Assembly (NCBI GenBank): GCA_937902995.1
Contig: CALEKY010000093.1
Coordinates: 62,001 to 126,000 of the forward strand
DNA from: an uncultured Sinobacteraceae bacterium
Lineage (GTDB): Bacteria > Pseudomonadota > Gammaproteobacteria > Steroidobacterales > Steroidobacteraceae
Direction: 5' to 3'
Length of the DNA stretch: 64,000 nt
In this document: positions 52,072-60,676 of the stretch, piece after piece
Numbering within the stretch: the stretch's first letter is position 1
Layout of the letters: each line of letters opens with the position of its first letter
The notes under the pieces: model-generated
The model's input: only the letters and a program-made list of their open reading frames with translations
Databases searched by the model: none
What the model was told of the DNA's origin: nothing
Translations under genes and position numbers: made by a program

Positions 52072-52499
52072 GTTGTTCTCCTCGATAGGCTGAAGGCAGA
52101 GGGCTGAAGGCTGAAGGTAGAGGCACGCTGCGTGCGTACTCGTCCGTCGCCTGTCGCCTGTTGCCGGTCGCCCGTTTGCACTTGCCAATACCGCCGCCGG
52201 TGCAGCCGGGGGCGATCGATAAAGACCTCGCGATCTTTACCGTTCGTCTCATCGACGAAACCAAAGAAAAAGACCGAAGCCGCCCCGCGCCCATCGCGCG
52301 GGGTTGCCTTGGCGTATCCGTCGTCGACGCGATGGCAGTCGTCATCGCCCGCGCTTCCCTGCGCGAACGCTTGTTCGACAGCTTTCGTCGTCAGTCGGGA
52401 ATACGCCGTGCAGCAACGCGCAAGGCGCGATACGCGCTGCGACTCGCGACGCGTTCGCTTTCGCGAACGTGACGAAGATCGCTGGGGCGTTTCGGTTGC
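52072..52499. repeat. Paired heptamer arrays and intergenic region
   Basis: G-rich array at 52088-52122 (GGCTGAA, GGCAGAG, GGCTGAA x2, GGTAGAG) and inverse C-rich array at 52146-52173 (GTCGCCT x2, GTTGCCG, GTCGCCC), both with a 7-base period. The rest of the region up to 52499 contains no credible gene. It is upstream of the SPFH gene and would hold its promoter. Confidence 0.75.
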
Positions 52500-52586
52500 G
52501 AGACTTGCGTCTCGCGGGTGCGGATGCTGCTGGCATCCAACAGGGGGACTCGAACCCCAAGCCGTAAGGCTTTCTGCCAGGTTTGT
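52500..52586 (-). other. Second, D-arm-less tRNA-like element and hairpin
   Basis: On the minus strand, TGCAACA (sharing four bases with the 3' end of the first element) pairs 6 of 7 with TGTTGGA. A T arm GGGG-TTCGAGT-CCCC and an AAGCC/GGCTT stem lie between, but the anticodon-like loop is only four bases and no D arm is seen. A separate hairpin GCGAGAC/GTCTCGC lies at 52498-52515. Confidence 0.4.
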
Positions 52587-52656
52587 TGCAATAGAGGGAT
52601 TCGAACCCTCGACAAGCAGACCTTAACTGCTCGCTCTCGCCTACTGAGCTATTGCA
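52587..52656 (-). tRNA. tRNA-like element with anticodon loop TTAAGGT (AAG)
   Basis: Minus strand folds as a 7-bp acceptor TGCAATA/TATTGCA, D arm GCTC-AGTAGGCGA-GAGC, anticodon arm AGCAG-TTAAGGT-CTGCT, short variable loop, and T arm GAGGG-TTCGAAT-CCCTC. Anticodon by position is AAG (Leu), but Leu tRNAs should have a long variable arm. Nucleotides 8-9 between acceptor and D stem are missing and no CCA is encoded. It is either an unusual tRNA or a decayed one. Confidence 0.5.
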
Positions 52657-53452
52657 GGAGGTAGAGGTTGCGCTCGCGCGGTACACACAGCAGCAGAGCT
52701 GCAGCGCGCCAGTGCGGCTTCGAGCCGCATCCGCTGACACGAAGCGCCGACCTAGACCACGGTACCGATGAGCGATCGACGCGCTCATCGAGAATTCGAA
52801 CTACGATACGAATGAACGGTGCGGATCGCTCGATCCGCCGAATTCGAAGCGAGTGCGACCCTCACGCTCGCACGTGCTTCAAGAAAAATCTCGCGGAGGG
52901 CTTTCGCTCTCGCGATCGCGTCGCCGCGGCGCATGCAACGCAAGAGCGAGAGCCCTCGAATCGTCCCAAGTTGTTAAACAGCGTCCTGTCCGAGCGAGCG
53001 GCACAGGGGTCCGTACGCATACGCGCACGCATCCGGATCGAGGGCTCAACCTCGCGGACGGAACACTGTTGGGACGATTCGAGATCGCTGAAAAGGATCT
53101 CTGAGCGGCTCCCGTCGGGTGCCCGTCCGGCTAACGCCTTCGGGGCTGGGAGCCAGAAGGCGGTTACCGAATGTCTTCTTCCGTGCGTTCGAAACCTAGG
53201 GTTCCGAACTGCCACGACCGGCGACCCGTGATCGACGGGCAGCCGAGCGTGTCGCGACCGAGCTCGCGTCGCGATAGATCAGCTTGTCCGTAGATCGAAT
53301 GCATCGAATTTCGCCTCTGGTGCGGCGGCAGCCGCTGCGTAGAAAAACAGGGCGCGAAGATTAGCACGCTTTATTGAACTTGCAACTGCTGCGTGAGGAA
53401 CGTGCGAGAAACGTTTCTTCCGGCTCGGCCCGGAGAGTTCAGTCTGGCATCT
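52657..53452. other. Intergenic region with T-arm-like motifs and nested inverted repeats
   Basis: Several short hairpins and motifs resemble tRNA T arms (for example TGCGG-CTCGAAG-CCGCA at ~52713-52730). A 15-base inverted repeat, CTCGAATCGTCCCAA (52955-52969) and TTGGGACGATTCGAG (53069-53083), brackets ~100 bases; inside is AGCCCTCGA/TCGAGGGCT. GGCTCCC/GGGAGCC near 53107-53152 is a further hairpin. No credible protein gene is seen up to 53452. Confidence 0.45.
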
Positions 53453-53941
53453 TCATCCGGTTTCGTGTGAGGAGTTGAGACGGTTGCTCGCGGCGGTGCT
53501 CGCGGCGGCAACGCGCGGAGACCGCCCCAACTCATATAAGAAGAGCGCCAGGACCCAATGGAAGGCGATGGGAATGCCTCCCGCCGCTAGCGCATCTTCT
53601 GCGCCTCTTGCAGCCTGGACGAATAGGCGCATCAGCATCACTGCGAAATAAACCAAAGCGAGCGTTCGCATCGTGCGAGAGCCTCGCGCGGTCCTGAGCT
53701 TTTTGCCGCGAGTTTCGTCCATGACGACGACTGCCATCACCATCAGGAGCACGATCTGAGCCGGCAGTAGCAACGGGTAGGCGACGAGTCCCGAGTACCA
53801 GTACTCCATGGGCGGCAGCCATTCGGGTGCGATCAGCCAAACCTCGATCTGTCCGAGGACGCGCAGAAAGAACAGCCCGAGACAAGTCCATAGGATCGCG
53901 ATGCGTTCGCGCTCGGCCATGACATCGGTCCTCGCGGTCAT
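53453..53941 (-). CDS. Integral membrane protein
   Basis: 162 residues with four predicted membrane segments (AILWTCLGLFFLRVLGQIEVWLI, YSGLVAYPLLLPAQIVLLMVMAVVVM, LALVYFAVMLMRLFV, FHWVLALFLYELG, shown in pieces). EW-LPP-MEYWYSG sits between helices. Its ATG overlaps the stop of the FAD oxidase gene (ATGA), so the pair is co-translated. No family recognised; it could anchor or supply electrons for the oxidase, which is inference. Confidence 0.75.
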   Translation of the reverse strand: MTARTDVMAERERIAILWTCLGLFFLRVLGQIEVWLIAPEWLPPMEYWYSGLVAYPLLLPAQIVLLMVMAVVVMDETRGKKLRTARGSRTMRTLALVYFAVMLMRLFVQAARGAEDALAAGGIPIAFHWVLALFLYELGRSPRVAAASTAASNRLNSSHETG

Positions 53942-55374
53942 GCGACGCTCTCCGCAGCAACCTTGTAGTGCCGGTACCAGTCGCTCCGGAAAATCTCCTG
54001 CGGATCGAATGCGCGTTTCGCTCGCAGGAACTGGGCGAACTGCGGATAGCACGCGAGCACCTGTTGCATCGTCGCGTGGCGGTGATAGGTGAGGAAGAAA
54101 CTGCCGCAGTGATGAAGGGCGATGTCGATGAGCCTTCGGAAATGTTCGGCCGAACGAGCGATGCCTTGCGGCGTGTGGTCGACGTGCAGATTGAAAATGA
54201 CGCAGGCGAAACGTTCGCGCGCCCACGGCAGGGCGGATTCGGTGTCGGGTTCGATGAGGCGCACCGTGCCGTAGATCAGATGGACGTCGTTCTCGCGGAA
54301 GTCCTTGCGGACGTCCTCCATGAATGCGGTCAATCGCGCCGGCGGAACGTAAAGCTCAGTGATCACTTCCGATCCTGGCACGCCGGCGTCGCAGTAGCGA
54401 TCGAGCTCGGTGTGATAGTCGTCCAGGTACAAGCTGAGCTGATGGGTGTCGCTCCAGTAGATCTGTCCGGACGAGCGCAGATAGAAATCCGCGAACTCGT
54501 AGAAGGCGCGCGGTTTGTTGTAGTGCGCTAGGTATATGAGTCGCCGCCAGTCTGCGGGCGACAAGCGGATCTGATCCGATGGGATCGGCGTGTCGGGCGC
54601 GACCGGTCGATAGCAGGAGAACACCCCACGCTGGAGGAACAGATCGTCCTCGGGCGCGGTGGAAAATTGAAAGTCGCCGTACAAGTAGCCTGAGGCGATG
54701 CGCTCCTCGAACGCTTCGGCAACTTCCTCGATATGACGTAGTTGCACGATGCGCTGCACCTTTTGTCGCTCGGTGAGCCGGATGACGGCGGACGTCACGA
54801 TGCCGAACAAGCCGTAGCCACCGACGACGTGTCGGAACAGCTCTGGATGATTATTCCGGCTGCACTCGACGACGGAGCCGTCGGCCAGTACGACTTCGAG
54901 GCTTTCTAGATCCGACGCGAACGGCGAGAAGGTGAGTCCCCGGCCATGAATGTTCGCGCTGACGGCTCCGCCGATCGTAAGCCGGTCGGCGCCCGTTTGC
55001 TTTTGCCGGATACCCCATGCGCGAGGCATGTCGTGTTGCGCAACGACGTAGTGGCGGATCAGATCCGGCCAAGTAACTCCCGCCTCAACGCGAAGAAGTC
55101 CGCGATCCAAATCGAGCCCGAGCACTCGATTCATCCCTCGCATGTCGAGCATCCAGCCGTCGGACGCGAACTGCTGTCCGCCCATCGCATGAAGCGACCC
55201 GCTCGGCATCAGGTATTCGCCGCGTTCGCGGATCGTCTGTACGGCGGACACGACTTCCTCGACGCTCATCGGCACGAGCCGGCCGCGAACGGCCGTTCGA
55301 TTCAGATGCGAGTGCGTGTCGTTGAAGAAGAGGGGAGACGCTGGAGTAAGACGAGTTCTTGTTTGACCGATCAT
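53938..55374 (-). CDS. FAD-linked oxidase (PCMH type)
   Basis: 478 residues. The FAD-binding PCMH domain is visible as PMSVEEVVSAVQTIRERGEYLMPSGSLHAMGGQQ (in pieces) and TIGGAVSANIHGRGLTFSPFASDLESLEVV. The C-terminal part ends FDPQEIFRSDWYRHY, as in sugar-acid/aldonolactone oxidases. It would oxidise a sugar-like or alcohol substrate; which one is unknown. It precedes a co-translated membrane protein. Confidence 0.9.
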   Translation of the reverse strand: MIGQTRTRLTPASPLFFNDTHSHLNRTAVRGRLVPMSVEEVVSAVQTIRERGEYLMPSGSLHAMGGQQFASDGWMLDMRGMNRVLGLDLDRGLLRVEAGVTWPDLIRHYVVAQHDMPRAWGIRQKQTGADRLTIGGAVSANIHGRGLTFSPFASDLESLEVVLADGSVVECSRNNHPELFRHVVGGYGLFGIVTSAVIRLTERQKVQRIVQLRHIEEVAEAFEERIASGYLYGDFQFSTAPEDDLFLQRGVFSCYRPVAPDTPIPSDQIRLSPADWRRLIYLAHYNKPRAFYEFADFYLRSSGQIYWSDTHQLSLYLDDYHTELDRYCDAGVPGSEVITELYVPPARLTAFMEDVRKDFRENDVHLIYGTVRLIEPDTESALPWARERFACVIFNLHVDHTPQGIARSAEHFRRLIDIALHHCGSFFLTYHRHATMQQVLACYPQFAQFLRAKRAFDPQEIFRSDWYRHYKVAAESVA

Positions 55375-55650
55375 CGCAGCACCGCTGTTCTTCCGAGCTG
55401 CGATTAGCCTGGGAAGCGCTCACCGCCCTCGCAACTTTCGGGCATCGAGTATCGGGATCCGATACGCGAGGCGTTGAGACGCGCTACACGGCCATGTGCG
55501 AGCGCGCACGCCGAATCGAGCTATGAAGGATCTCGACGGAGAGGCGGGAGCGACGAGGCGGTCGATGCCTGCGTCGGATGTCGGATTTGCCCGCCTTGCT
55601 TCGTCCTAGCTACGAAGCGCACATTCGACCGCCCCAGCTAGGAGACCGAC
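55375..55650. other. Intergenic region between divergent genes
   Basis: 276 bases between the FAD oxidase and the VOC gene, both transcribed away from it. AGGAGACCGAC before 55651 is a good ribosome site for the VOC gene. No other feature is seen. Confidence 0.5.
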
Positions 55651-56133
55651 ATGGCTAAGAACGTGATTTGCCTGTGGTTCGACAAAGATGCCGAGGAAGC
55701 CGCGCAGTTCTACGCAAGGACTTTCCCGAATAGCGCCGTCAAAGCAGTCCATCGTGCCCCGGGCGATTTTCCGGGCGGCAAGGAAGGTCAAGTTCTGACC
55801 GTCGAGTTCACCGTGCTGGGTGTCGACTGCGTCGGACTGAACGGCGGTCCGGTCTTCCAACAGAGCGAGGCATTCTCGTTCATGATCGTCACGGAAGACC
55901 AAGCGGAGACGGACCGCTATTGGAACGCCATCATCGAAAATGGCGGCACCGAGAGCGCGTGCGGGTGGTGCAAGGACAAGTGGGGCTTGTCGTGGCAGAT
56001 CACCCCGCGCATCTTGCTCGAAGCAACGACGAGCTCCGACAAGGCCGCCGCGAAGCGGGCTTTCGAAGCGATGATGACAATGAAGAAGATCGATGTCGCG
56101 ACGATCGAGGCGGCGTATCGCGGGACGGCGTAG
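55651..56133 (+). CDS. VOC-family protein, PhnB/3-demethylubiquinone-methyltransferase-like
   Basis: 160 residues. MAKNVICLWFDKDAEEAAQFYARTFPNSAV is the typical start of the PhnB-like VOC proteins. GQVLTVEFTVLGVDCVGLNGGP and CGWCKDKWGLSWQITPRIL follow the family pattern. Such proteins are annotated as methyltransferase-like by old homology; no methyltransferase motif is visible. It is a single gene preceded by a strong AGGAG site. Confidence 0.9.
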   Translation: MAKNVICLWFDKDAEEAAQFYARTFPNSAVKAVHRAPGDFPGGKEGQVLTVEFTVLGVDCVGLNGGPVFQQSEAFSFMIVTEDQAETDRYWNAIIENGGTESACGWCKDKWGLSWQITPRILLEATTSSDKAAAKRAFEAMMTMKKIDVATIEAAYRGTA

Positions 56134-56220
56134 CGGATCGAACGAATGCGGTCGCGATCGGCGACCGAATCCGGCGACGAGGCGCGATGGCTCACCGCGC
56201 CTTGCCGCGTTGCGAAAGCG

Positions 56221-57120
56221 TCAAGCTATCGCCGTCGTGACACGTTCCGCGATCGGCCGCGACTTCGATGCGGTGGAATCCAGCGGTTCGAGCACCAGCA
56301 AGCCCGCCGCCGTGTTCGAAATCGGAATGTGATAGTTGCGGTGAACCTCTCGAGTGAGGTCGCCGAGTGCGCCGCGTGCCGCAATCCACATCAAGAGCTC
56401 GACGCCTTGTGTGCCGGCAAGCTCCACGAGATCGATGCTCGAGTAGCGCGTCAGCGCTTCCGGATCGTTCACGAGCTTGTCCATGCATTCGAGATCGAAC
56501 TCTTTGTTGATGAACCCGGCGCGCTCGCCGTCGAGCTGATGCGATAGGCCGCCGGATCCGACCACGAGCACCTTCGTGTCTTCGCCATAGGAGGCAATGG
56601 CGCGGCCGACCGCCTGACCCAGTCTGAGGCAGCGCTTCGGCGACGGCAGCGGATGCTGCACGGTGTTGATACAGATCGGCACGGCTTTGATCGCGCGTCC
56701 GCCGACGCCAGGCCACAGCAACTGCAAAGGAATCGCAAATGCGTGGTCGACGAGCATTTCCTGACACGTCGTGAGATCGAATTCGTCGTTGACGAGCGAT
56801 TCGATCAAGTGCCGGGAAAGCTTCGGCTCGCCGGGCGTGGGCGGGAAGGGCGGTAACCCCCAGCCCTCATCGGCATTGCGATACTCGTCAGCCGCGCCGA
56901 TCGCGAATGTCGGCAGCTTGTCGAGAAAGAAGTTGAGGCCGTGATCGTTGTAGAACATCACGACGACGTCCGGCTTCACCTGGTCCAGCCAGCGATGCGC
57001 CTCATGGAATCCGTCGAAGAACGGCTTCCAGTACGGTTCCTGCTGCAATTTCGGATTGGCGATCGCCTTGCCGATCAGCGGGACATGGGACGTGAAAATG
57101 CCACCGACGATGCGCGCCAT
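56221..57120 (-). CDS. ligB: Protocatechuate 4,5-dioxygenase, beta subunit LigB
   Basis: 299 residues. Class III extradiol dioxygenase with Fe ligands His12 (TSHVPLIG), His60 (NDHGLNFF) and Glu241 (TQGVELLMW), and the catalytic His194 (GGLSHQL), matching Sphingomonas LigB numbering within one residue. It opens protocatechuate to 4-carboxy-2-hydroxymuconate semialdehyde. It starts one base after the ligA stop. It is the last gene of the pobA-ligA-ligB operon; the next pathway genes (ligC, ligI, ligJ) are not in the window. Confidence 0.96.
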   Translation of the reverse strand: MARIVGGIFTSHVPLIGKAIANPKLQQEPYWKPFFDGFHEAHRWLDQVKPDVVVMFYNDHGLNFFLDKLPTFAIGAADEYRNADEGWGLPPFPPTPGEPKLSRHLIESLVNDEFDLTTCQEMLVDHAFAIPLQLLWPGVGGRAIKAVPICINTVQHPLPSPKRCLRLGQAVGRAIASYGEDTKVLVVGSGGLSHQLDGERAGFINKEFDLECMDKLVNDPEALTRYSSIDLVELAGTQGVELLMWIAARGALGDLTREVHRNYHIPISNTAAGLLVLEPLDSTASKSRPIAERVTTAIA

Positions 57121-57121
57121 A

Positions 57122-57466
57122 TCAATTCCTCGCTGACAGGAGCTTCTGGTTGAACTTTTCGACGCTCATTCCCGTCTGCTGGGCGCCGATGTCCTGCATG
57201 TTGAGGCCGAAAATGCCGGCGAACTTGGCGAGGTAATAAATATTGCCGCCAGCCTCGAGCAGCTTCAGCACGTTGCGCTCCTTGACTGCCTGAATCTGTT
57301 CCGGCGTGAGCCCGAACTTCCTGCAATAGGCTTCCTCGTCCTTGAGGAATTCGGCACGGTTCTCGGCATTGTTGAACGAGAAGCACATGCGGTTGAGCGC
57401 ATAGCCCTTCTGCGCTTCTTCGGTGCCGAAGATGATCGTGCCGGGAATCGATCGGTGGCGTGTCAT
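57122..57466 (-). CDS. ligA: Protocatechuate 4,5-dioxygenase, alpha subunit LigA
   Basis: 114 residues. IPGTIIFGTEEAQKGYALNRMCFSF and FGLTPEQIQAVKERNVLKLLEAGGNIYYLAKFAGIFG (in pieces) with GMSVEKFNQKL are typical of LigA, the small helical subunit that caps the LigB active site. It lies 15 bases after pobA and one base before ligB. Confidence 0.95.
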   Translation of the reverse strand: MTRHRSIPGTIIFGTEEAQKGYALNRMCFSFNNAENRAEFLKDEEAYCRKFGLTPEQIQAVKERNVLKLLEAGGNIYYLAKFAGIFGLNMQDIGAQQTGMSVEKFNQKLLSARN

Positions 57467-57481
57467 GGGATTCTCCGATGC

Positions 57482-58663
57482 TCAGAACGGCAGACCCACA
57501 TAGTTCTCTGCCAAGCTCGCCATCGCTGCCTCGGACGAGAACAAGTACTCGAGCTCGGTGCGCTGCAAGCCCAGGTCGTAGCTCGTGGCGTCGGGGAAGG
57601 TGTGCAGCATCATGGTCATCCACCACGAGAAGCGTTGGGCCTTCCAAACGCGGGCAAGTGCGCGCTGCGAGTAATTGTCGAGTCCCTTGTTGTCGCCTTT
57701 TTTGTAGTGATCGACGAACGCGTGATAGAGGTAATAGATGTCCGAGGCTGCGCTGTTCAAACCGCGTGCGCCGGTCGGCGGCACGATGTGTGCGGCATCG
57801 CCGGCGAGGAACAACTTGCCCCAACGCATCGGCTCGGCGACGAACGAGCGCAACGGCGCGATGGATTTCTCGATCGAAGGACCGGTGATCAGACGTTCCG
57901 CCACTTCCGAAGGCAAGCGGCGCTTGAGCTCGAGCCAGAAGGCTTCGTCCGTCCAGTCCTCGACCGTGTCGGTGAGCGGCACTTGGATGTAGTAGCGGCT
58001 CAAAACCTGCGAGCGCAGCGAGCACAACGCGAATCCGCGCGGGTGCTTGCAATAGATCAGCTCGGGCGACACGGGCTTGGTTCGCGAGAGCACGCCGAGC
58101 CAGCCGATCGGATAGAGACGCTCGTGCTCTTTGAGCACATCTTTCGGAATCGACTTGCGGCTCACGCCGTGGAAACCGTCGGCGCCGATCACGTATTCGC
58201 AGTCGATGCGTACGATTTCGTCGCCCTTACGGTAGGTCACATAGGGCGATGAAGTCAGATCGTGAAGCCGCACGTCCTCGACGTTGTGGATCACGACAGC
58301 GTTCATGCGATCGCGGGCATCGTACAGGTCGCGGGTGAGCTCGGTCTGACCGTACACGATCACCGAGGAACCGCCCGAGTACTTGTGCAGGTCGACGCGA
58401 TCCATGCGGCCGTCGTGCGCAATGTAGAAGCCTTTGTGAATCTCGCCCTCGCGATCCATGCGGTCGCCGCATTTCGCTTCGCGCATGAGCTCGGCGAATC
58501 CGTGCTCGAGCACACCGGCTCGAATGCGCGACAGCACGTACTCGCGGCTGTGCTTCTCGAGCACGATAGTGTCGATGCCCTGCAGGTGCAAGAGCTGGGA
58601 GAGAAGCAGTCCCGACGGACCGCCGCCGATGATGCAGATTTGTGTCTTCGTATTCTGTGTCAT
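57482..58663 (-). CDS. pobA: 4-Hydroxybenzoate 3-monooxygenase PobA
   Basis: 393 residues, the usual length. FAD motif CIIGGGPSGLLLSQLLHLQG near the start, EYVIGADGFHGVSRKSIP, and FLAGDAAHIVPPTGARGLNSA (GD motif) near residue 280. It hydroxylates 4-hydroxybenzoate to protocatechuate with NAD(P)H. The start at 58663 matches family N-termini (MTQNTKTQICIIGGG). It leads the pobA-ligA-ligB operon, giving the complete entry route into protocatechuate 4,5-cleavage. Confidence 0.97.
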   Translation of the reverse strand: MTQNTKTQICIIGGGPSGLLLSQLLHLQGIDTIVLEKHSREYVLSRIRAGVLEHGFAELMREAKCGDRMDREGEIHKGFYIAHDGRMDRVDLHKYSGGSSVIVYGQTELTRDLYDARDRMNAVVIHNVEDVRLHDLTSSPYVTYRKGDEIVRIDCEYVIGADGFHGVSRKSIPKDVLKEHERLYPIGWLGVLSRTKPVSPELIYCKHPRGFALCSLRSQVLSRYYIQVPLTDTVEDWTDEAFWLELKRRLPSEVAERLITGPSIEKSIAPLRSFVAEPMRWGKLFLAGDAAHIVPPTGARGLNSAASDIYYLYHAFVDHYKKGDNKGLDNYSQRALARVWKAQRFSWWMTMMLHTFPDATSYDLGLQRTELEYLFSSEAAMASLAENYVGLPF

Positions 58664-58939
58664 GTCAGTCTCGCCCCAAGGGCCTTCGCTTCGTTGCATT
58701 CAGCCTAAGAGCGCGACATGCCTGTCTCCATGGACAATTCCCTCAGCAAGTTGGACATTTCGACGCGAATTTCGCCGCTGCATCGGCGAGATTTCGGCTC
58801 AATCAGGAAAACGCGAAAGCCGCTACGGGGCGGGGCGTAGAGAGAAAAGGTGCGGCGATCGAAGTACGGCGTGCGAAGTCGAGGCAAAATCGAGCGCCGC
58901 AAACAGCGTTGTTACGACGCACGAGAACGTGCCTGCTGG
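58664..58939. other. pobA upstream region
   Basis: 276 bases between the end of the CadC-like gene and pobA. It would carry the pobA promoter. No regulator gene of the PobR type is adjacent. Candidate short frames have no domain. Confidence 0.45.
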
Positions 58940-60532
58940 TTACTGCGGAGGTGGTGTCGATTGTGTCGAAGCATCGAACGCCAGTGCTTTGCGAAGCTGC
59001 AGCCAATCGGATGTTTCGAGCACAGGATCGTTCCATGTGTTCAGACGAATGAGCGTGAGCGGCATCTGATCCATCCCGCGACGGCCTTGCGCGACCGTGC
59101 TTTTCAATAGCTCGAGCGCTTTCGCATGCTCGCGTGTGGCGAGCAAAGCCATCGCCTCCAATGCCGGATCGACATACATGCCAGTCATGCTGCGACGAAA
59201 CTCTTCGACGAGCCGGCGCGCATCGGTCTCCGCGCCGATACTAGCGTAGCTGAGCGCTAGATCGAGCCGGAGGTTCCGAGCATCGCCGAGCAGTTGTTCG
59301 GCAGCCCGCAAGGTCTCGTGAATTCTCGGCGAGTCTCCTTCGGCGGTAAGCACCCGAGCCAATGCAACGTAGCCGAGCGCCGCAGTCGGCGCGATTTCGA
59401 TCATGCGGGCGGCAGCTGCGGCGGCCTCGTCACGGTGCCCGGTCATTCGCAGACCGATGCTGAGCAGCGAATACGGTCCTGGGGATCTCGGATCGAGCTC
59501 GATGGCGCGGCGCGCAGCCGCAATCGCTGCATCGGGTTCATCGCGCATGCAATGAAGTATGGCGGCGGCTTGCCAGATCGTTGGATCGTCCGGCGCCAGC
59601 TTTCGTGCGTCGTCGAGTGTGGCAAGCGCATCGTCGAGGCGGTTATCGAAGAAGTGCAGCCGTGTAAGCGCGGCATACGCGATACCGAGCGAGGGATCGA
59701 TTGCCAAAGCGTCGCGCGCATCGCGCGCAATGGCGGGGGCGAGCTCGGCAATCCGCGCTGCGCGCTCCGAGATCGGAAACGAATCGACCTGAAGGGAATC
59801 GGCGCGAAGTTGCGCGCGCCACGCCAAGGCAAGCGCAAACTTCGGATCGATGGCGAGCGCCTTATCGAAGTAACGTTGAATCGATTCGCGTACTAGCGGC
59901 GACATGCTGACGCCGATCCCGCCGGAGGAACGGTACAGCGCCAATCCCTTCAGATACGACGAATAGGCCACCATCGACTCTGTCGGCGGTTGAGTGAGTT
60001 GATTGACGGTTTCATGCGTCAGCCCGGAGCCGGGCGTAGCGCTCGTGGTGTGTTCCGATGAAATGCGATCTCGTGTCATCAGCGCACCGACCAGGATTGC
60101 GGCTGCACCAACGATCGACACTGCGATCGAAGCATACGTGCGGTTACGGAGGGCAGGGGCAAAGTCGGATTGCCGTGGCGGCGGGGTCGTCGCCGGACCA
60201 GCTCGCCGAATTACGGGTGCGATGAATTGGTATCCGCGCCGCGGCACGGTGGCAATGAATCGCTGTTCTTCGGTATCGCCGAGCGCGCGCCTAATGGCAG
60301 CGATCGTCTGACTCAGATTGTTCTCCTCGACGATCGTTTGCGGCCAGAGTGCCGCATGCAGCTCCGACCGCGCGACGATCGTGCCGGCGCGCTGCACCAA
60401 GTAGACCAAGGCATCGAACGCCTTTGGGTTGATGGGGATTTCCCGGCCCGCCTCGCCGGTCAGGGACCGCTGCGCCGGATCCAGCACGAAGCTGCCGAAC
60501 TCGAAGATTTCCTTGGGCGGGGCCGTGTTCAT
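58940..60532 (-). CDS. CadC-like membrane regulator with TPR repeats
   Basis: 530 residues. Residues ~10-105 are an OmpR-type winged helix (EFGSFVLDPAQRSLTGEAGREIPINPKAFDALVYLVQRAG, in pieces; RRGYQFIAPV). A membrane segment lies near ~133-152 (IAVSIVGAAAILVGALM). The rest is periplasmic TPR-type helices (ALAIDPKFALALAWRAQL, LGIAYAALTRLHF, ALGYVALARVL). It therefore binds DNA from the membrane and may sense periplasmic conditions. It is divergent from the membrane-protein gene at 60677. Confidence 0.9.
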   Translation of the reverse strand: MNTAPPKEIFEFGSFVLDPAQRSLTGEAGREIPINPKAFDALVYLVQRAGTIVARSELHAALWPQTIVEENNLSQTIAAIRRALGDTEEQRFIATVPRRGYQFIAPVIRRAGPATTPPPRQSDFAPALRNRTYASIAVSIVGAAAILVGALMTRDRISSEHTTSATPGSGLTHETVNQLTQPPTESMVAYSSYLKGLALYRSSGGIGVSMSPLVRESIQRYFDKALAIDPKFALALAWRAQLRADSLQVDSFPISERAARIAELAPAIARDARDALAIDPSLGIAYAALTRLHFFDNRLDDALATLDDARKLAPDDPTIWQAAAILHCMRDEPDAAIAAARRAIELDPRSPGPYSLLSIGLRMTGHRDEAAAAAARMIEIAPTAALGYVALARVLTAEGDSPRIHETLRAAEQLLGDARNLRLDLALSYASIGAETDARRLVEEFRRSMTGMYVDPALEAMALLATREHAKALELLKSTVAQGRRGMDQMPLTLIRLNTWNDPVLETSDWLQLRKALAFDASTQSTPPPQ

Positions 60533-60676
60533 AACCGGCGTTACGCGTCCAGCACGTCCTTTCACATCAATTCATCCGGCCACAACGACTTTTCACTGAC
60601 ATCGCCGGCAGGGTGACGCCGTGCGGGAGCATGCAGGCTCGCGCCTCGATGTGGCAACTGTCCCAAGGAGACTCGA

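Noticed and set aside
52561..52626. Frame ending GFEPSTSRP
   Set aside because: Spurious translation across the tRNA-like element at 52587-52656.
53164..53367. Small minus-strand protein of 67 codons
   Set aside because: No domain, poor start context and it lies in a repeat-rich non-coding interval.
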